From positions 1 to 27,687 of IMG/VR virus record IMGVR_UViG_3300037245_001091: a stretch of 27,687 nt of DNA. One strand, given 5' to 3'. The position numbers and the translations under genes were made by a program. The DNA is from a virus. The notes below the pieces were generated by a model, which ran no database searches, had not been told where the DNA came from, and was given only the letters and a program-made list of their open reading frames with translations. Below, piece by piece: positions 1 to 8,406 of the stretch. Numbering within the stretch: position 1 is the first letter of the stretch; each line of letters starts with the position of its first letter.

Positions 1-1
1 T

Positions 2-580
2 ATTGGATTGATTCTAGAACATGCCGAACGGCAGTTAGCATCGTACTTCAATGAATACGAAGACAGCGACGAAGTCGTAACGATTAAGTACCCAGAGCAG
101 TACGCACTGAAAACTGATTCCGATCGATTGAAGGAAGCACAAGATGCGTATGATGTTATGATCAAATTGCCAACTGAGAAGGCACAACGCGAGATGCTGA
201 AGCAAATTGCACGCGGCCTCTTGGAAGCCAAGATATCGCATGAAGATATGTCTGAGATTATCCAGCAGATCGAGACTGCTGAGTATCTTTCGTCTGAGCC
301 TGAAGTGATCTACGGTGACCTAGAGAAGGGTCTATTGTCTACAATGACGGCGTCGACCGCACGCGGGTATGACGCTAAGAAAGAGGTACCGCAAGCTAAA
401 GTAGATCACGCAGAAAGAATTTTGAGAATCAAAAACGCACAGTCTAACGATGGTGCTCGCGGTGTTGGGGATCTGGATGCCTCACCAGAGGAAAGTGCTA
501 AAAGTGAAAAAGTGGCGAGTCAGAACGCTGACCTCCAAGGTGATACCAAGAAACCAGTACGACAAGAGGAGAAGAAGTAA
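2..580 (+). CDS. Probable portal protein, C-terminal part (5'-truncated)
   Basis: The frame is open from the first bases of the window, so the visible 190-odd residues are the C-terminal end of a longer protein; the TTG at position 8 is not taken as a real start. The segment is helical and charged (pattern YPEQY...DRLKEAQDAYDVM...AQREMLKQIARGLLEAKIS), which resembles the helical C-terminal region of phage portal proteins. It ends in a disordered, Lys/Glu/Ser-rich tail (about the last 50 residues). Position just upstream of adaptor, scaffold and capsid genes fits a portal, the dodecameric ring through which DNA enters the head. The stop overlaps the next start (TAATG). No catalytic motif exists to confirm the call, so it rests on context and sequence character. 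The alternative is another head protein of the same module. Confidence 0.55.
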   Translation: MGLILEHAERQLASYFNEYEDSDEVVTIKYPEQYALKTDSDRLKEAQDAYDVMIKLPTEKAQREMLKQIARGLLEAKISHEDMSEIIQQIETAEYLSSEPEVIYGDLEKGLLSTMTASTARGYDAKKEVPQAKVDHAERILRIKNAQSNDGARGVGDLDASPEESAKSEKVASQNADLQGDTKKPVRQEEKK

Positions 581-1326
581 TGGGACAAACAGCAGGTTTT
601 CCGGGCGCAATTTGGGACGGTGACTCTGGCAATCGTGACAGCGATGACGCTCCGCAGATGTCGCCTGACTGGCGAGACTGGAGTCGAATGATCGCAGAGG
701 TCGCGGCCGCACAGACGCGCATCAATAACAACGCCACTGGTATTGATGACGATACGCTTGACAGCGTCGGTACTGTGTCTACTAAGACGGGACTGACAGT
801 CACCGAAAAAGGTAGCGCAGGGATGCACAAGACCATTCTCACGATGACAGAAATGGAATTTGCTACCACGGACGGTAGTACACCGGCCACAGATGGCGCT
901 TGGGCAACGCAACCTCTTTATGTGTTTCCCACGGGGCGGATTATGTTGCTTGGCCAGCACATCCAATTCCCGTTGGGTCTCTTGGAGGCAGTCACAGGCG
1001 GTGGCACTGGCCTGAGTGATACCGCTGATTTTGAAATCGGAGTGGGATCAGTGGCCGCAGCTAACGCTAGCTCTTTCGACTTGAACGCTGGCGACGAGGA
1101 AGACATCATTACGGCTATTGTGGTCGCTTTGACCGGTGGAACGTCCGCAGCTATCGAGACTGGTATGGGCACTGGCGCCCTAGCAGCGATCGACGGAACC
1201 AGCGGCAGTTACACTGCCCGGCTCAACATGCGAACTGTTGACGACGCTGATCACGGAACCGTGGCTGACGTACTTCTGTGTACTGGCGTCTGCACATTCA
1301 TCTGGACAATGCTGGGAGACGACTGA
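580..1326 (+). CDS. Beta-rich phage virion protein, first of a tandem paralogous pair
   Basis: 248 residues, function not recognised. The N-terminal 45 residues have the pattern MGQTAGFPGAIWDG...NRD...WSRMIAEVAAAQTRI, shared with the next gene. The rest is Gly/Thr/Ala-rich with alternating hydrophobic residues, as in beta-sandwich virion proteins, and ends in a short strand (CTFIWTMLGDD). Sequences of this style occur in phage structural modules between portal and capsid genes; a head decoration or fibre role is an inference from position only. The start ATG overlaps the upstream stop codon, implying translational coupling with the probable portal gene. No transmembrane segment or signal peptide is apparent. 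Confidence 0.7.
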   Translation: MGQTAGFPGAIWDGDSGNRDSDDAPQMSPDWRDWSRMIAEVAAAQTRINNNATGIDDDTLDSVGTVSTKTGLTVTEKGSAGMHKTILTMTEMEFATTDGSTPATDGAWATQPLYVFPTGRIMLLGQHIQFPLGLLEAVTGGGTGLSDTADFEIGVGSVAAANASSFDLNAGDEEDIITAIVVALTGGTSAAIETGMGTGALAAIDGTSGSYTARLNMRTVDDADHGTVADVLLCTGVCTFIWTMLGDD

Positions 1327-1328
1327 GC

Positions 1329-2009
1329 ATGGGCCACAACGCTTACCCTAATTCGGTATGGGATGGCAGCAGCCCTACTAGGGATGCCGCTTTAGGTATT
1401 AGGCGTGAAGCTGACAAGTCTGATTATGATCAAATTGTATCTGAAATTGCAGCTATACAGACTTATTTGGGTGCGCAAGGCGCGGTATCTGGCCGCATTC
1501 CTGCTAATGGTTCGGGACTTGAAATAGACAGGAATAGTCTTGCCAAGTATCAATCTACCCATATTAAACTGACCGATGCCATTGTTCCATTGGCGGACGG
1601 CCCTCCGGGCCCTGCCTACGGGAGCAAATTGATTTGGGAATTTGGGAGCACACCTGTTATTACGCAGGCTGCTGGTGTATCTTTAACTATAACAAAAAGT
1701 TCAGCAGGCGTTGATGCCGATTGGGACGGTGACATTTCTATGGGTACGGCGCCGGCTAACGGTGCTGATGGATTGACCGCAACGGAAGCCGACATATTTA
1801 CGTCCATAGTTACCCCGCAGGCGGTATTGGGTGTAACTTCGGTCGGGAATCTCGAACTTAATAGTGACAGATTTTCGGGTTCGACAGGGCCACACAAAGT
1901 ATATCTAAATTTGATTGTAGATCTTAATGATCATAGTGTGCCTACTCCGCCTTGTAATTTAATTCTGAACGGTTTTGTTATACTACTTTGGCTCCCTGTT
2001 GAGGTGTAA
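1329..2009 (+). CDS. Beta-rich phage virion protein, second of a tandem paralogous pair
   Basis: 226 residues from ATG 1329; an upstream extension to 1278 would overlap the previous gene and lacks support, whereas GGGAG lies about ten bases before 1329. The N-terminus (MGHNAYPNSVWDGSSPTRD, then SDYDQIVSEIAAIQTYL) aligns with the start of the preceding gene, including the WDG and RD positions and the following helix. The C-terminal half is a predicted beta-rich domain ending in VILLWLPVEV, matching the end of the neighbour in style. The coding sequence is visibly richer in A and T than its neighbours, hinting at a separate origin. Function unknown; a head-surface protein is possible from context. 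Confidence 0.7.
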   Translation: MGHNAYPNSVWDGSSPTRDAALGIRREADKSDYDQIVSEIAAIQTYLGAQGAVSGRIPANGSGLEIDRNSLAKYQSTHIKLTDAIVPLADGPPGPAYGSKLIWEFGSTPVITQAAGVSLTITKSSAGVDADWDGDISMGTAPANGADGLTATEADIFTSIVTPQAVLGVTSVGNLELNSDRFSGSTGPHKVYLNLIVDLNDHSVPTPPCNLILNGFVILLWLPVEV

Positions 2010-2012
2010 GAC

Positions 2013-2474
2013 ATGGCTAACTACGGCACTAGAGCGGATGGCGACACGTATTTTCGGAACAAGTTACATAATCAAACTTGGTTCGATGCTACGCCGGACG
2101 AGCGAGTAATCGCTTTGACTGAGGCATCCATGCGTATTGATCGCCTACGCTTTAGTGGCGCCTTGGTTGACGACGATCAGGAACTTGAATTTCCTCGGTA
2201 CTACGGTGACGATGTTGAGGGCGACGAGGAAGTTCCTGAAGACATAGAGGATGCGACTTACGAATTGGCTTTTTCGCTACTTGACGGTATTGATCCTGAT
2301 ATGGAAGTTGAGAATTTGAATTCGACATCTCACACATATGCAGGCATCCGGACTAATCGATACCCTCTGGATACGATCCCGCATATAGTGGCCGGCATTC
2401 CGAACTTGACCGCGTGGCGGTTTCTGATGCCTTATCTAGCAACATCGAGAACGTTGAAAATCAATCGCGCATAG
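2013..2474 (+). CDS. Head-tail adaptor, DnaT-like family
   Basis: 153 residues. The pattern YGTRADGDTYFRNKL...W...ERVIALTEASMRIDRLRFSG...DQELEFPR...VPEDIEDATYELAFSLLDG is characteristic of the phage family annotated as putative DnaT-like ssDNA-binding protein. Members are helical head-completion adaptors that bind the portal ring; the DNA-binding name is historical. Helices are interrupted by the conserved FPR turn at about residue 60. It starts four bases after the previous stop. The gene lies before the scaffold and capsid genes rather than after them, a less usual order. Family assignment is fairly confident from the motif pattern; the adaptor role is from family knowledge. Confidence 0.75.
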   Translation: MANYGTRADGDTYFRNKLHNQTWFDATPDERVIALTEASMRIDRLRFSGALVDDDQELEFPRYYGDDVEGDEEVPEDIEDATYELAFSLLDGIDPDMEVENLNSTSHTYAGIRTNRYPLDTIPHIVAGIPNLTAWRFLMPYLATSRTLKINRA

Positions 2475-2515
2475 TCAGGACCGTGCTGACTTTGTGTTTG
2501 CAACTTTCACGGGCC

Positions 2516-2522
2516 AGGAGAG
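2516..2522 (+). promoter_or_regulatory. Ribosome binding site of the scaffold gene
   Basis: AGGAGAG lies five bases upstream of ATG 2528 and decides this start over an in-frame start at 2414, which would lie inside the preceding adaptor gene. Confidence 0.7.
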
Positions 2523-2527
2523 TTTTA

Positions 2528-3364
<837 letters not shown>

Positions 3365-3416
3365 ACGGGAACCAATCCGGGTTCTGTAAATCTGAACACA
3401 CTCCATGGAGACACAA
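3365..3416 (+). promoter_or_regulatory. Untranslated leader of the major capsid gene
   Basis: A 52-nt leader in an otherwise gapless gene array. It contains a small possible stem (GAACC 3369-3373 with GGTTC 3380-3384) and the ribosome binding site GGAG at 3407-3410, six bases before ATG 3417. The segment TGGAGACACAAATGAA closely resembles the leader of the tail tube gene (TGGAGACCACAATGAA, 8396-8411). No convincing -35/-10 pair was seen. Confidence 0.45.
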
Positions 3417-4844
3417 ATGAACTTTCTTAAGAAAGTTAGTCGACTTTACTTCGCCAACGATTTTGACACGGATGATCGCGCTTGGAATCCCATCGTTTGG
3501 GCTCAAGAGACTCTGGCCATTCTCGAAGAGAACATGGTCATCGGTCAGTTGGTGCACACCGATTTTAATGAGGAGATCGCCAGCTTTGGCGACGTTGTCA
3601 ATACCCGTAAACCGGGTGAGTTTGAGGCCGAGCGTAAGGGCGTCAATGACGATATTACGGTCCAGGACGCTACCGCGGTCAACGTTCCGGTGAAACTCGA
3701 CCAGCACATCCACACCTCCTTTATGATTCGGGACGGCGAGGAGAGCAAGAGTTTTGCCGATCTTGTCTCGCAGTACCTCGGTCCGGCAGGTACGGCGTTG
3801 GCACGGACTATTGATCGAATTCTGCTCGGTCAGGTCTACCAGTTCCTGGATAACGCTGCCGGCCAACTAGGTCAGGTTTCTGATACTGTAGTCAAGGGTT
3901 ACGTCCTTGATACGCGTGAGATTCTTAACCGAAACAACGCTTGGATGTCCGGACGGAATTTGATCGTAGCACCAGGTACCGAAACCGAGATGTTGAAGTT
4001 GGACACCTTCACCGAGGCCAACAAGGTCGGTGACGATGGTACGGCTTTGCGCGAGGCTTCTCTTGGCCGTAAGCTTGGATTCGACATTTTCATGTGCCAG
4101 AATGTGCCTGATCCAACGACTGCCGTGAGCACGCTTCACGCCGATGAGCTTGGTACCGGTGGTTCCAAGGGCGATCTGATATGGGCCGTCGACGACGGGA
4201 CCATTTGTACGGCTGGTCAGTACGTTGTGATTGAAGGCGACCTGCAGCCTTTCCGGATCACGGCTATCAACACGAATAATTGGACTATGGATCGTCCTTT
4301 GCGGACCGACATCGCGGTAGGAACCTCGGACATTACAGAGTTTCTTACCAACACAGTCGATTTGGCCGGTCACGCTGGCGTCACTTCTTACCCGACTGGA
4401 TATGCCAAGCGGATCAAGATTGACGACGATAGCAGCACGACTGCTGTTCCTATTCAAGGTCAATTGATTTCCTTTTCGTCTGGTGCTACTCTCAGATCCG
4501 GAGAGTACCGCATCATCCGCGTGATCTTGGATTCTACTGATTACTACATCCTGCTTGATCGCCCTCTTGATGCCGCTTTGTCGGATAATGACATTGTCAA
4601 TTACGGTCCGAATGGCGACTACAACTTTGCGTTCCATCGTAACGCGCTGTCGCTCGTGTCGCGACCGTTGGCGCAGCCACGAAGTGGAACTGGCGCGCTC
4701 AGTGGCGTCGCCAATTTCAACGACTTGTCCGTTCGTGTTACCATCACGTACAATGGTACGGCACAGGGACATCTCGTGACGTTGGATATTCTGGCTGGAG
4801 TGAAAGTGCTCGACGAGGACTTGGGCGCAGTCATGCTTGGTTAA
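3417..4844 (+). CDS. Major capsid protein, P22 coat protein family (HK97 fold)
   Basis: 475 residues from ATG 3417, chosen because GGAG lies six bases upstream; an in-frame ATG at 3405 has no ribosome binding site. The N-terminal third (NPIVWAQETLAILEENMVI, then ASFGDVVNTRKPGEFEA, then LDQHIHTSFMIRD) matches the pattern of P22 gp5-type coat proteins, which form the icosahedral shell with an HK97 fold. Residues about 225-390 (IWAVDDGTICTAGQYVVIEG and following) look like an inserted beta-rich region. The last 70 residues return to a beta-rich fold (NALSLVSRPLAQP...VRVTITYN). It follows the scaffold gene and is followed by a very stable hairpin, consistent with high and separately tuned expression. 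Confidence 0.9.
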   Translation: MNFLKKVSRLYFANDFDTDDRAWNPIVWAQETLAILEENMVIGQLVHTDFNEEIASFGDVVNTRKPGEFEAERKGVNDDITVQDATAVNVPVKLDQHIHTSFMIRDGEESKSFADLVSQYLGPAGTALARTIDRILLGQVYQFLDNAAGQLGQVSDTVVKGYVLDTREILNRNNAWMSGRNLIVAPGTETEMLKLDTFTEANKVGDDGTALREASLGRKLGFDIFMCQNVPDPTTAVSTLHADELGTGGSKGDLIWAVDDGTICTAGQYVVIEGDLQPFRITAINTNNWTMDRPLRTDIAVGTSDITEFLTNTVDLAGHAGVTSYPTGYAKRIKIDDDSSTTAVPIQGQLISFSSGATLRSGEYRIIRVILDSTDYYILLDRPLDAALSDNDIVNYGPNGDYNFAFHRNALSLVSRPLAQPRSGTGALSGVANFNDLSVRVTITYNGTAQGHLVTLDILAGVKVLDEDLGAVMLG

Positions 4845-4896
4845 AGTGACCACTACCCGAGTCCCAATTTGGGACTCGGGATCTGGTCACTTTAAC
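4840..4896 (+). terminator. Strong hairpin after the major capsid gene
   Basis: The outer stem is 13 bp: GTTAAAGTGACCA (4840-4852) pairs perfectly with TGGTCACTTTAAC (4884-4896). A 3x3 internal loop (CTA/ATC) follows, then an inner stem of at least 10 bp: CCCGAGTCCC (4856-4865) with GGGACTCGGG (4871-4880), around AATTT. The left arm contains the capsid stop codon and the right arm abuts the next ribosome binding site (AAGGAG). There is no downstream T-run, so it may act as a partial terminator, an RNA-processing site or a 3'-end stabiliser rather than a classical full terminator. Confidence 0.75.
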
Positions 4897-4908
4897 AAGG
4901 AGAGCGAT

Positions 4909-5187
4909 ATGGAGAACGATATGAATGGCCTAGCTGCCTTAGCCGGAGAACTGACGCAGATTAGAGAGAAATTGGACGTTATAGTAGTAGCTGTAGTTGG
5001 TGATCCCTCGGACCCTAGTAAGCCTGGAGTTCTTCTGAGACTCGATAGACTAGAGCAATCTAGTCCTAAGGACATCAGCACTCGATTAGATAGACTTGAG
5101 CAAGCACGTGGTAGGAACAACAAGGTTTTTTGGCTCATGGCCACAGGCATCGCTGCCGCTGTAGGCGGTATAGCTCTTCAATTTTAG
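4909..5187 (+). CDS. Small single-pass membrane protein, holin-like
   Basis: 92 residues from ATG 4909, preceded by AAGGAGAG (4897-4904). A longer frame from a TTG at 4837 would read through the hairpin and is rejected. The N-terminal two thirds are coiled-coil-like with repeated RLDRLEQ motifs (about residues 43-67), and the C-terminus has one membrane segment (FWLMATGIAAAVGGIALQF) preceded by basic residues. This topology, an amphipathic helix followed by a C-terminal anchor, resembles XhlA-type phage membrane proteins linked to lysis. It sits amid head genes with no endolysin nearby, so a holin role is only a suggestion; a virion or superinfection role is also possible. Confidence 0.65.
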   Translation: MENDMNGLAALAGELTQIREKLDVIVVAVVGDPSDPSKPGVLLRLDRLEQSSPKDISTRLDRLEQARGRNNKVFWLMATGIAAAVGGIALQF

Positions 5188-5188
5188 T

Positions 5189-5686
5189 ATGATACAACCA
5201 CGACGAAAAGCAACACGACACATTCGCAAGGTTCTGTACTCCTTGAAAAAGGAATACGGTTTCGCTGTGACGTTCTATAACGTGACTTCAGAGGATGTGG
5301 ACTATAAGACTGGTGTGCGTGAGAATGTCACGGACCACTTGAACGTCCGTAAAGTGATAATTCTGCCGCGTAACCTTAAGCAAAAGTTCGAGTTTGACTT
5401 AGCGTATGTTGCAGCCGGAAAGAATATGACTTATGGCGGTCTATATAACACCGGCACACGGAAGCTTATTGTAGACCGTAGAGACGTAGGCGATTTTGAA
5501 ATCAAAGTAGACGGCTACTTCACTTGGGAGAATCAACGCTACCAGATTGCTGAAGTCGAAGACTTTGAACTTAACACCGGGTGGGTGATCGTTGGTCGTG
5601 TAGTAGAAGGTGCTGTAAGGAATAAGATTGTAGATTTGAAAGCTGAATCACCACTAACATTCGCACAAGAAATTGGAGTCGCATAA
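5189..5686 (+). CDS. Probable head closure (stopper) protein
   Basis: 165 residues, beginning two bases after the previous stop. A basic N-terminal helix (RRKATRHIRKVLYSLKKEYG) is followed by a beta-rich body with alternating strands (TFYNVTSEDVDYKTG, RKLIVDRRDVGDFEI, YFTWENQRYQIAEVEDFE). Small beta-barrel proteins of this size between the capsid and tail genes commonly close the head after packaging and connect it to the tail. No family motif was recognised with certainty, so the call depends on size, fold character and position. The stop overlaps the next start (TAATG). Confidence 0.5.
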   Translation: MIQPRRKATRHIRKVLYSLKKEYGFAVTFYNVTSEDVDYKTGVRENVTDHLNVRKVIILPRNLKQKFEFDLAYVAAGKNMTYGGLYNTGTRKLIVDRRDVGDFEIKVDGYFTWENQRYQIAEVEDFELNTGWVIVGRVVEGAVRNKIVDLKAESPLTFAQEIGVA

Positions 5687-6198
5687 TGGAACTTGTTCCT
5701 CTGAAAGTCAAAATTGGCCTCAAGAACGGTGGCGGTCACCAGTTCCCTAACTTTAACGCGCTGTCTTCCGAATTACGTGACGGCATGGACTGGTCACATT
5801 ATGTGGACAAGTTCGGTGGGTGGCACTACGATAAGGTCGCCGGACACCATGACGATGACACTGAAAACGACAGCCCTCCAGGCACATGGATTGGCATGCT
5901 CATGGTACCTGAAGACTTCTCCCTGGCGGCTGTGGCGGCGTTCCCGGAAACTTGCAGCGTTTGCACAGAATATGTTTGCGCTGACTTCTACGACAATCGC
6001 GCGCACAAACATGAGCCGGCCATCAAAGAGGATAAGGAAGTTTTGCAAGCCATCCTGGCTAAACGTGATCTAGGCATCGAGGAAGACCAGGGAGACATCG
6101 ACGCTATGGACCCTGAGCACCCTGCCATGGGACGTCGGCGCAACAAGTTGAACACGTTCGAGGATTTCAAAGCTCAAAAGGGAATCACGGTTAAGTAA
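5686..6198 (+). CDS. Conserved phage hypothetical protein of the head-tail region
   Basis: 170 residues. The pattern is PLKVKIGLKNGG near the start, WHYDKVAGHHDDD at about residues 46-58, SPPGTWIGMLMVPEDFSLAAVAAFP at about 64-90 and a charged C-terminus (MGRRRNKLNTFEDFKAQKGI). Proteins of this pattern are common in phage structural modules but no function is known to me. There is no signal peptide, membrane segment or enzyme motif. It overlaps both neighbours by one base pair of a stop-start junction, so it is translated in register with the head-tail operon. Confidence 0.65.
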   Translation: MELVPLKVKIGLKNGGGHQFPNFNALSSELRDGMDWSHYVDKFGGWHYDKVAGHHDDDTENDSPPGTWIGMLMVPEDFSLAAVAAFPETCSVCTEYVCADFYDNRAHKHEPAIKEDKEVLQAILAKRDLGIEEDQGDIDAMDPEHPAMGRRRNKLNTFEDFKAQKGITVK

Positions 6199-6824
6199 TG
6201 ACCAGTGTTTACGTAACAGTTCCGAACGGCAAAGGGTGGCTGCATAAGCATGTCCACTTTGCGATTTGTAATATCCTTTCGGATCGGCGGTACAGGGTGC
6301 GCCATGACTGTCCCACCCACAGCCCTTACGTAAATAATTTGCACCATTGCATGCATGATTTCCTTAACGGCGGGGAAGACTACTGGCTGTCAATGGACGA
6401 TGACAACCCCCCGACTAACAATCCCTTGGATCTAGTGGAGTTCGATTGTGACCTGATTGGTTTGCCCACGCCCGTCTGGCATAACTCCACACCAGGTGAC
6501 CGACCTTGGTACTTTAACGCACTGGACGCTGTCGGTGACGCGTACAAGCCGCATGAGCCCTGCAACGGATTGCAGGAGGTGGACGCAATTGGTAGTGGGT
6601 GTTTCCTTGTAAGTCGTAGGGTGATGTTAAAATTAAAGGATCAACAACCGTTCATGCGGGTGTGGAACCCTGATGGTACTGTCGAGGTCGGAGGCGATTA
6701 TTCTTTTTGTCGTAAGGTCAAAACCGCCAATTTCAGAATCTGGGCGCACTATGATTATCCTTGTCGCCATTTCAATGAGTTGGACCTGGTCGAGATGCTC
6801 CAAGCTATGCAAGGAATCAAGTAA
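6198..6824 (+). CDS. Glycosyltransferase, GT-A (family 2-like)
   Basis: 208 residues. Features typical of GT-A nucleotide-sugar transferases: a DDD motif (residues 67-69, in YWLSMDDDNPP) for metal and nucleotide-sugar binding; a GSGCFLVSRRVM stretch (about 132-143); a GGDYSFCRK acceptor-side acidic motif (about 165-173); and a terminal His in YPCRH (191). The length is short for the family, so this is a compact catalytic domain without membrane anchors. It sits between head-completion and tail genes with start and stop overlaps, so it is co-expressed with virion proteins. It could glycosylate a virion protein or modify host surface sugars; which one cannot be read from the sequence. Confidence 0.75.
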   Translation: MTSVYVTVPNGKGWLHKHVHFAICNILSDRRYRVRHDCPTHSPYVNNLHHCMHDFLNGGEDYWLSMDDDNPPTNNPLDLVEFDCDLIGLPTPVWHNSTPGDRPWYFNALDAVGDAYKPHEPCNGLQEVDAIGSGCFLVSRRVMLKLKDQQPFMRVWNPDGTVEVGGDYSFCRKVKTANFRIWAHYDYPCRHFNELDLVEMLQAMQGIK

Positions 6825-8356
6825 TGGCTAATACACCTTGGTGCGGAGTAGCTGACGTTAAGCTGTTCTTACAGAGTGGGCAATTTACGTCCACTATCAA
6901 AGATAGCGAGGATGTCTCAGGCGTCGACACTGATTGTGAAGGCGTATCGTGGGATGGGACAGACTCACCTTGGTGTGGTGCTACTGACGACAAGTTATAC
7001 TTGCAGTCTGGACAATTTACGTCCACGTTGAAAACTAGCAGGGATATAAATAGCGTTAATCCTACTATCAAAGCGATTTCTTGGGACGGCACTGATACGC
7101 CATGGGTTGGCACCTCTGTCGCCTCAAAATTATACTTACAATCTGCCCAATTTACTACAACAGTCAAGACTAGCGAGAACGTAGGAGGTGTAGAGGCATC
7201 ACCGTCTGGTGTGACATGGGATGGGACAAACACTCCATGGTGTGGCTGGGCAAATGATAAGTTCTGGTTAACATCAGGACAATTCACGTCCACGCTGAAA
7301 ACAAGCATTGTTGTATCAGGTATAGATACCAGAGTAGAAGGTATTTCTTGGACTGGAGTAGACACGCTAGCGTGCGGACTGCAGAACGATAAATTATATT
7401 TAGTGTCAGGGCAATTTACGACCACTGTCAAAACTAGTGAGGCCGTAGGCGGTGTAGTAGCATACCCGACTGGCATTTGTACAGCGGACGTTGAAGCCCG
7501 GATAGGTCCGCAGTCGAGCACGTTTGAAGAGACTGCAGAAAGCGATGTGACTTTCACCCAGGACGCCATAAGTCAACGGATTCGAGAATTATTCGCGGTA
7601 GATTCTGTTACGTTTACCTCGACTGCCGCGGTACAAAGTATATTCGGGGCTATAGCTGAGTCCACAGTTACGTTTACCTATACCGCTGTACCCCAAAAAA
7701 TTGCGTCACCACAGGCCGAATCTACGATTACGTTTGTCTCAATTGCTACTACACAAAGTACATGTAATGTGTCGGCGGAGTCAACAATTACATTTGACCA
7801 GGACATTATACTAGACATAGATAAGCTGCATGACGCAAACAACACGTTTACATTCACTCAGATTGCCAGCGCAAGTCATTTAGTATGCTACGACAGACCG
7901 CACTTGCCCCGATGGATAAAGGCATCTGTCAGTGAGCACTTTAGGCAGTTCGCAGAGGACAACGACATTCATTTCTTCGCCGAAGGAACCTATCGATACA
8001 CTCCCGAGCACCAACAATACATTGAATTCCGCATGGACGGGCCGGACGCCCAAGAGATTAGCAAAGGTTATTGGAAACTTGACGTTGAAATCAATATACT
8101 ATGGGGGTACAACCAGGACCATGACTTCCATGGACCAGAGCGTCTCAAGGGTTTGATCATGGAAGCTATGGATGAAATTTGTGTTTATAGATACGGCGAC
8201 GGGCAGTGTGATGCCCAGACTTTAGTCGGGCAACTGCGAAGAGTACATGAAAAACGCAATGCTACCCGCGTTAATGATTTTGGTCAGATCCGTCAGGATG
8301 TTAGAATGATGCAAGGAACAATTGAGTGTATGTACAAAATGTTCGTGACCGAATGA
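6824..8356 (+). CDS. Propeller-repeat / tail terminator fusion protein
   Basis: 510 residues in one uninterrupted frame. Residues 4-230: five repeats of 44-45 residues (pattern TPWCG..DKLYLQSGQFTSTLKTS....V.....GISWDG), with a final GICT strand that could close a five-bladed beta-propeller. Residues 238-352: six short beta repeats (AEStVTFTQtA). Residues about 363-510: a globular domain (RWIKASVSEHFRQF...AQEISKGYWKLDVEINILW...GQIRQDVRMMQGTIE) that resembles tail completion/terminator proteins, normally encoded alone at about 150 residues just before the tail tube gene, as here. The start overlaps the glycosyltransferase stop, with AAGGAA upstream. The N-terminal module recurs in the gene at 15366. 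The terminator assignment is inference from position and sequence style. Confidence 0.75.
   Translation: MANTPWCGVADVKLFLQSGQFTSTIKDSEDVSGVDTDCEGVSWDGTDSPWCGATDDKLYLQSGQFTSTLKTSRDINSVNPTIKAISWDGTDTPWVGTSVASKLYLQSAQFTTTVKTSENVGGVEASPSGVTWDGTNTPWCGWANDKFWLTSGQFTSTLKTSIVVSGIDTRVEGISWTGVDTLACGLQNDKLYLVSGQFTTTVKTSEAVGGVVAYPTGICTADVEARIGPQSSTFEETAESDVTFTQDAISQRIRELFAVDSVTFTSTAAVQSIFGAIAESTVTFTYTAVPQKIASPQAESTITFVSIATTQSTCNVSAESTITFDQDIILDIDKLHDANNTFTFTQIASASHLVCYDRPHLPRWIKASVSEHFRQFAEDNDIHFFAEGTYRYTPEHQQYIEFRMDGPDAQEISKGYWKLDVEINILWGYNQDHDFHGPERLKGLIMEAMDEICVYRYGDGQCDAQTLVGQLRRVHEKRNATRVNDFGQIRQDVRMMQGTIECMYKMFVTE
6833..7513 (+). repeat. Five propeller-like repeats, copy A
   Basis: Five in-frame units with conserved Trp at residues 6, 50, 94 and 139 (fifth unit has Ala at 183), spacing 44-45 codons, each with a QSGQFTSTLKTS-like core. 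The module ends in GICTADVEARIGPQ, matching the end of copy B. Confidence 0.85.
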
Positions 8357-8406
8357 GAGCGGGTAAACTCTCAGCAACCCTAGGTAATTTAACTCTGGAG
8401 ACCACA
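8357..8406 (+). promoter_or_regulatory. Untranslated leader of the tail tube gene
   Basis: A 50-nt leader in an otherwise packed operon. It starts with a small stem (TGAGAG 8354-8359 with CTCTCA 8368-8373, 8-nt loop) that includes the upstream stop codon, and ends in GGAG (8397-8400), six bases before ATG 8407. The bases around the start match those of the major capsid gene. Confidence 0.4.

Noticed and set aside
2414-2527. Upstream extension of the scaffold gene
   Set aside because: It lies in another frame of the adaptor gene; a clear ribosome binding site precedes ATG 2528.
4837-4908. TTG start extending the small membrane protein through the hairpin
   Set aside because: Translation would run through the strong stem, and AAGGAG with ATG 4909 gives a much better start.
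6817-7569. 250-residue minus-strand frame with regular repeats
   Set aside because: It is the reverse reading of the propeller repeats in the gene at 6824; the periodicity comes from that gene.
8326-8406. Upstream extension of the tail tube gene
   Set aside because: The ATG at 8326 is inside the previous gene without a ribosome binding site; ATG 8407 has GGAG and a leader like the capsid gene.
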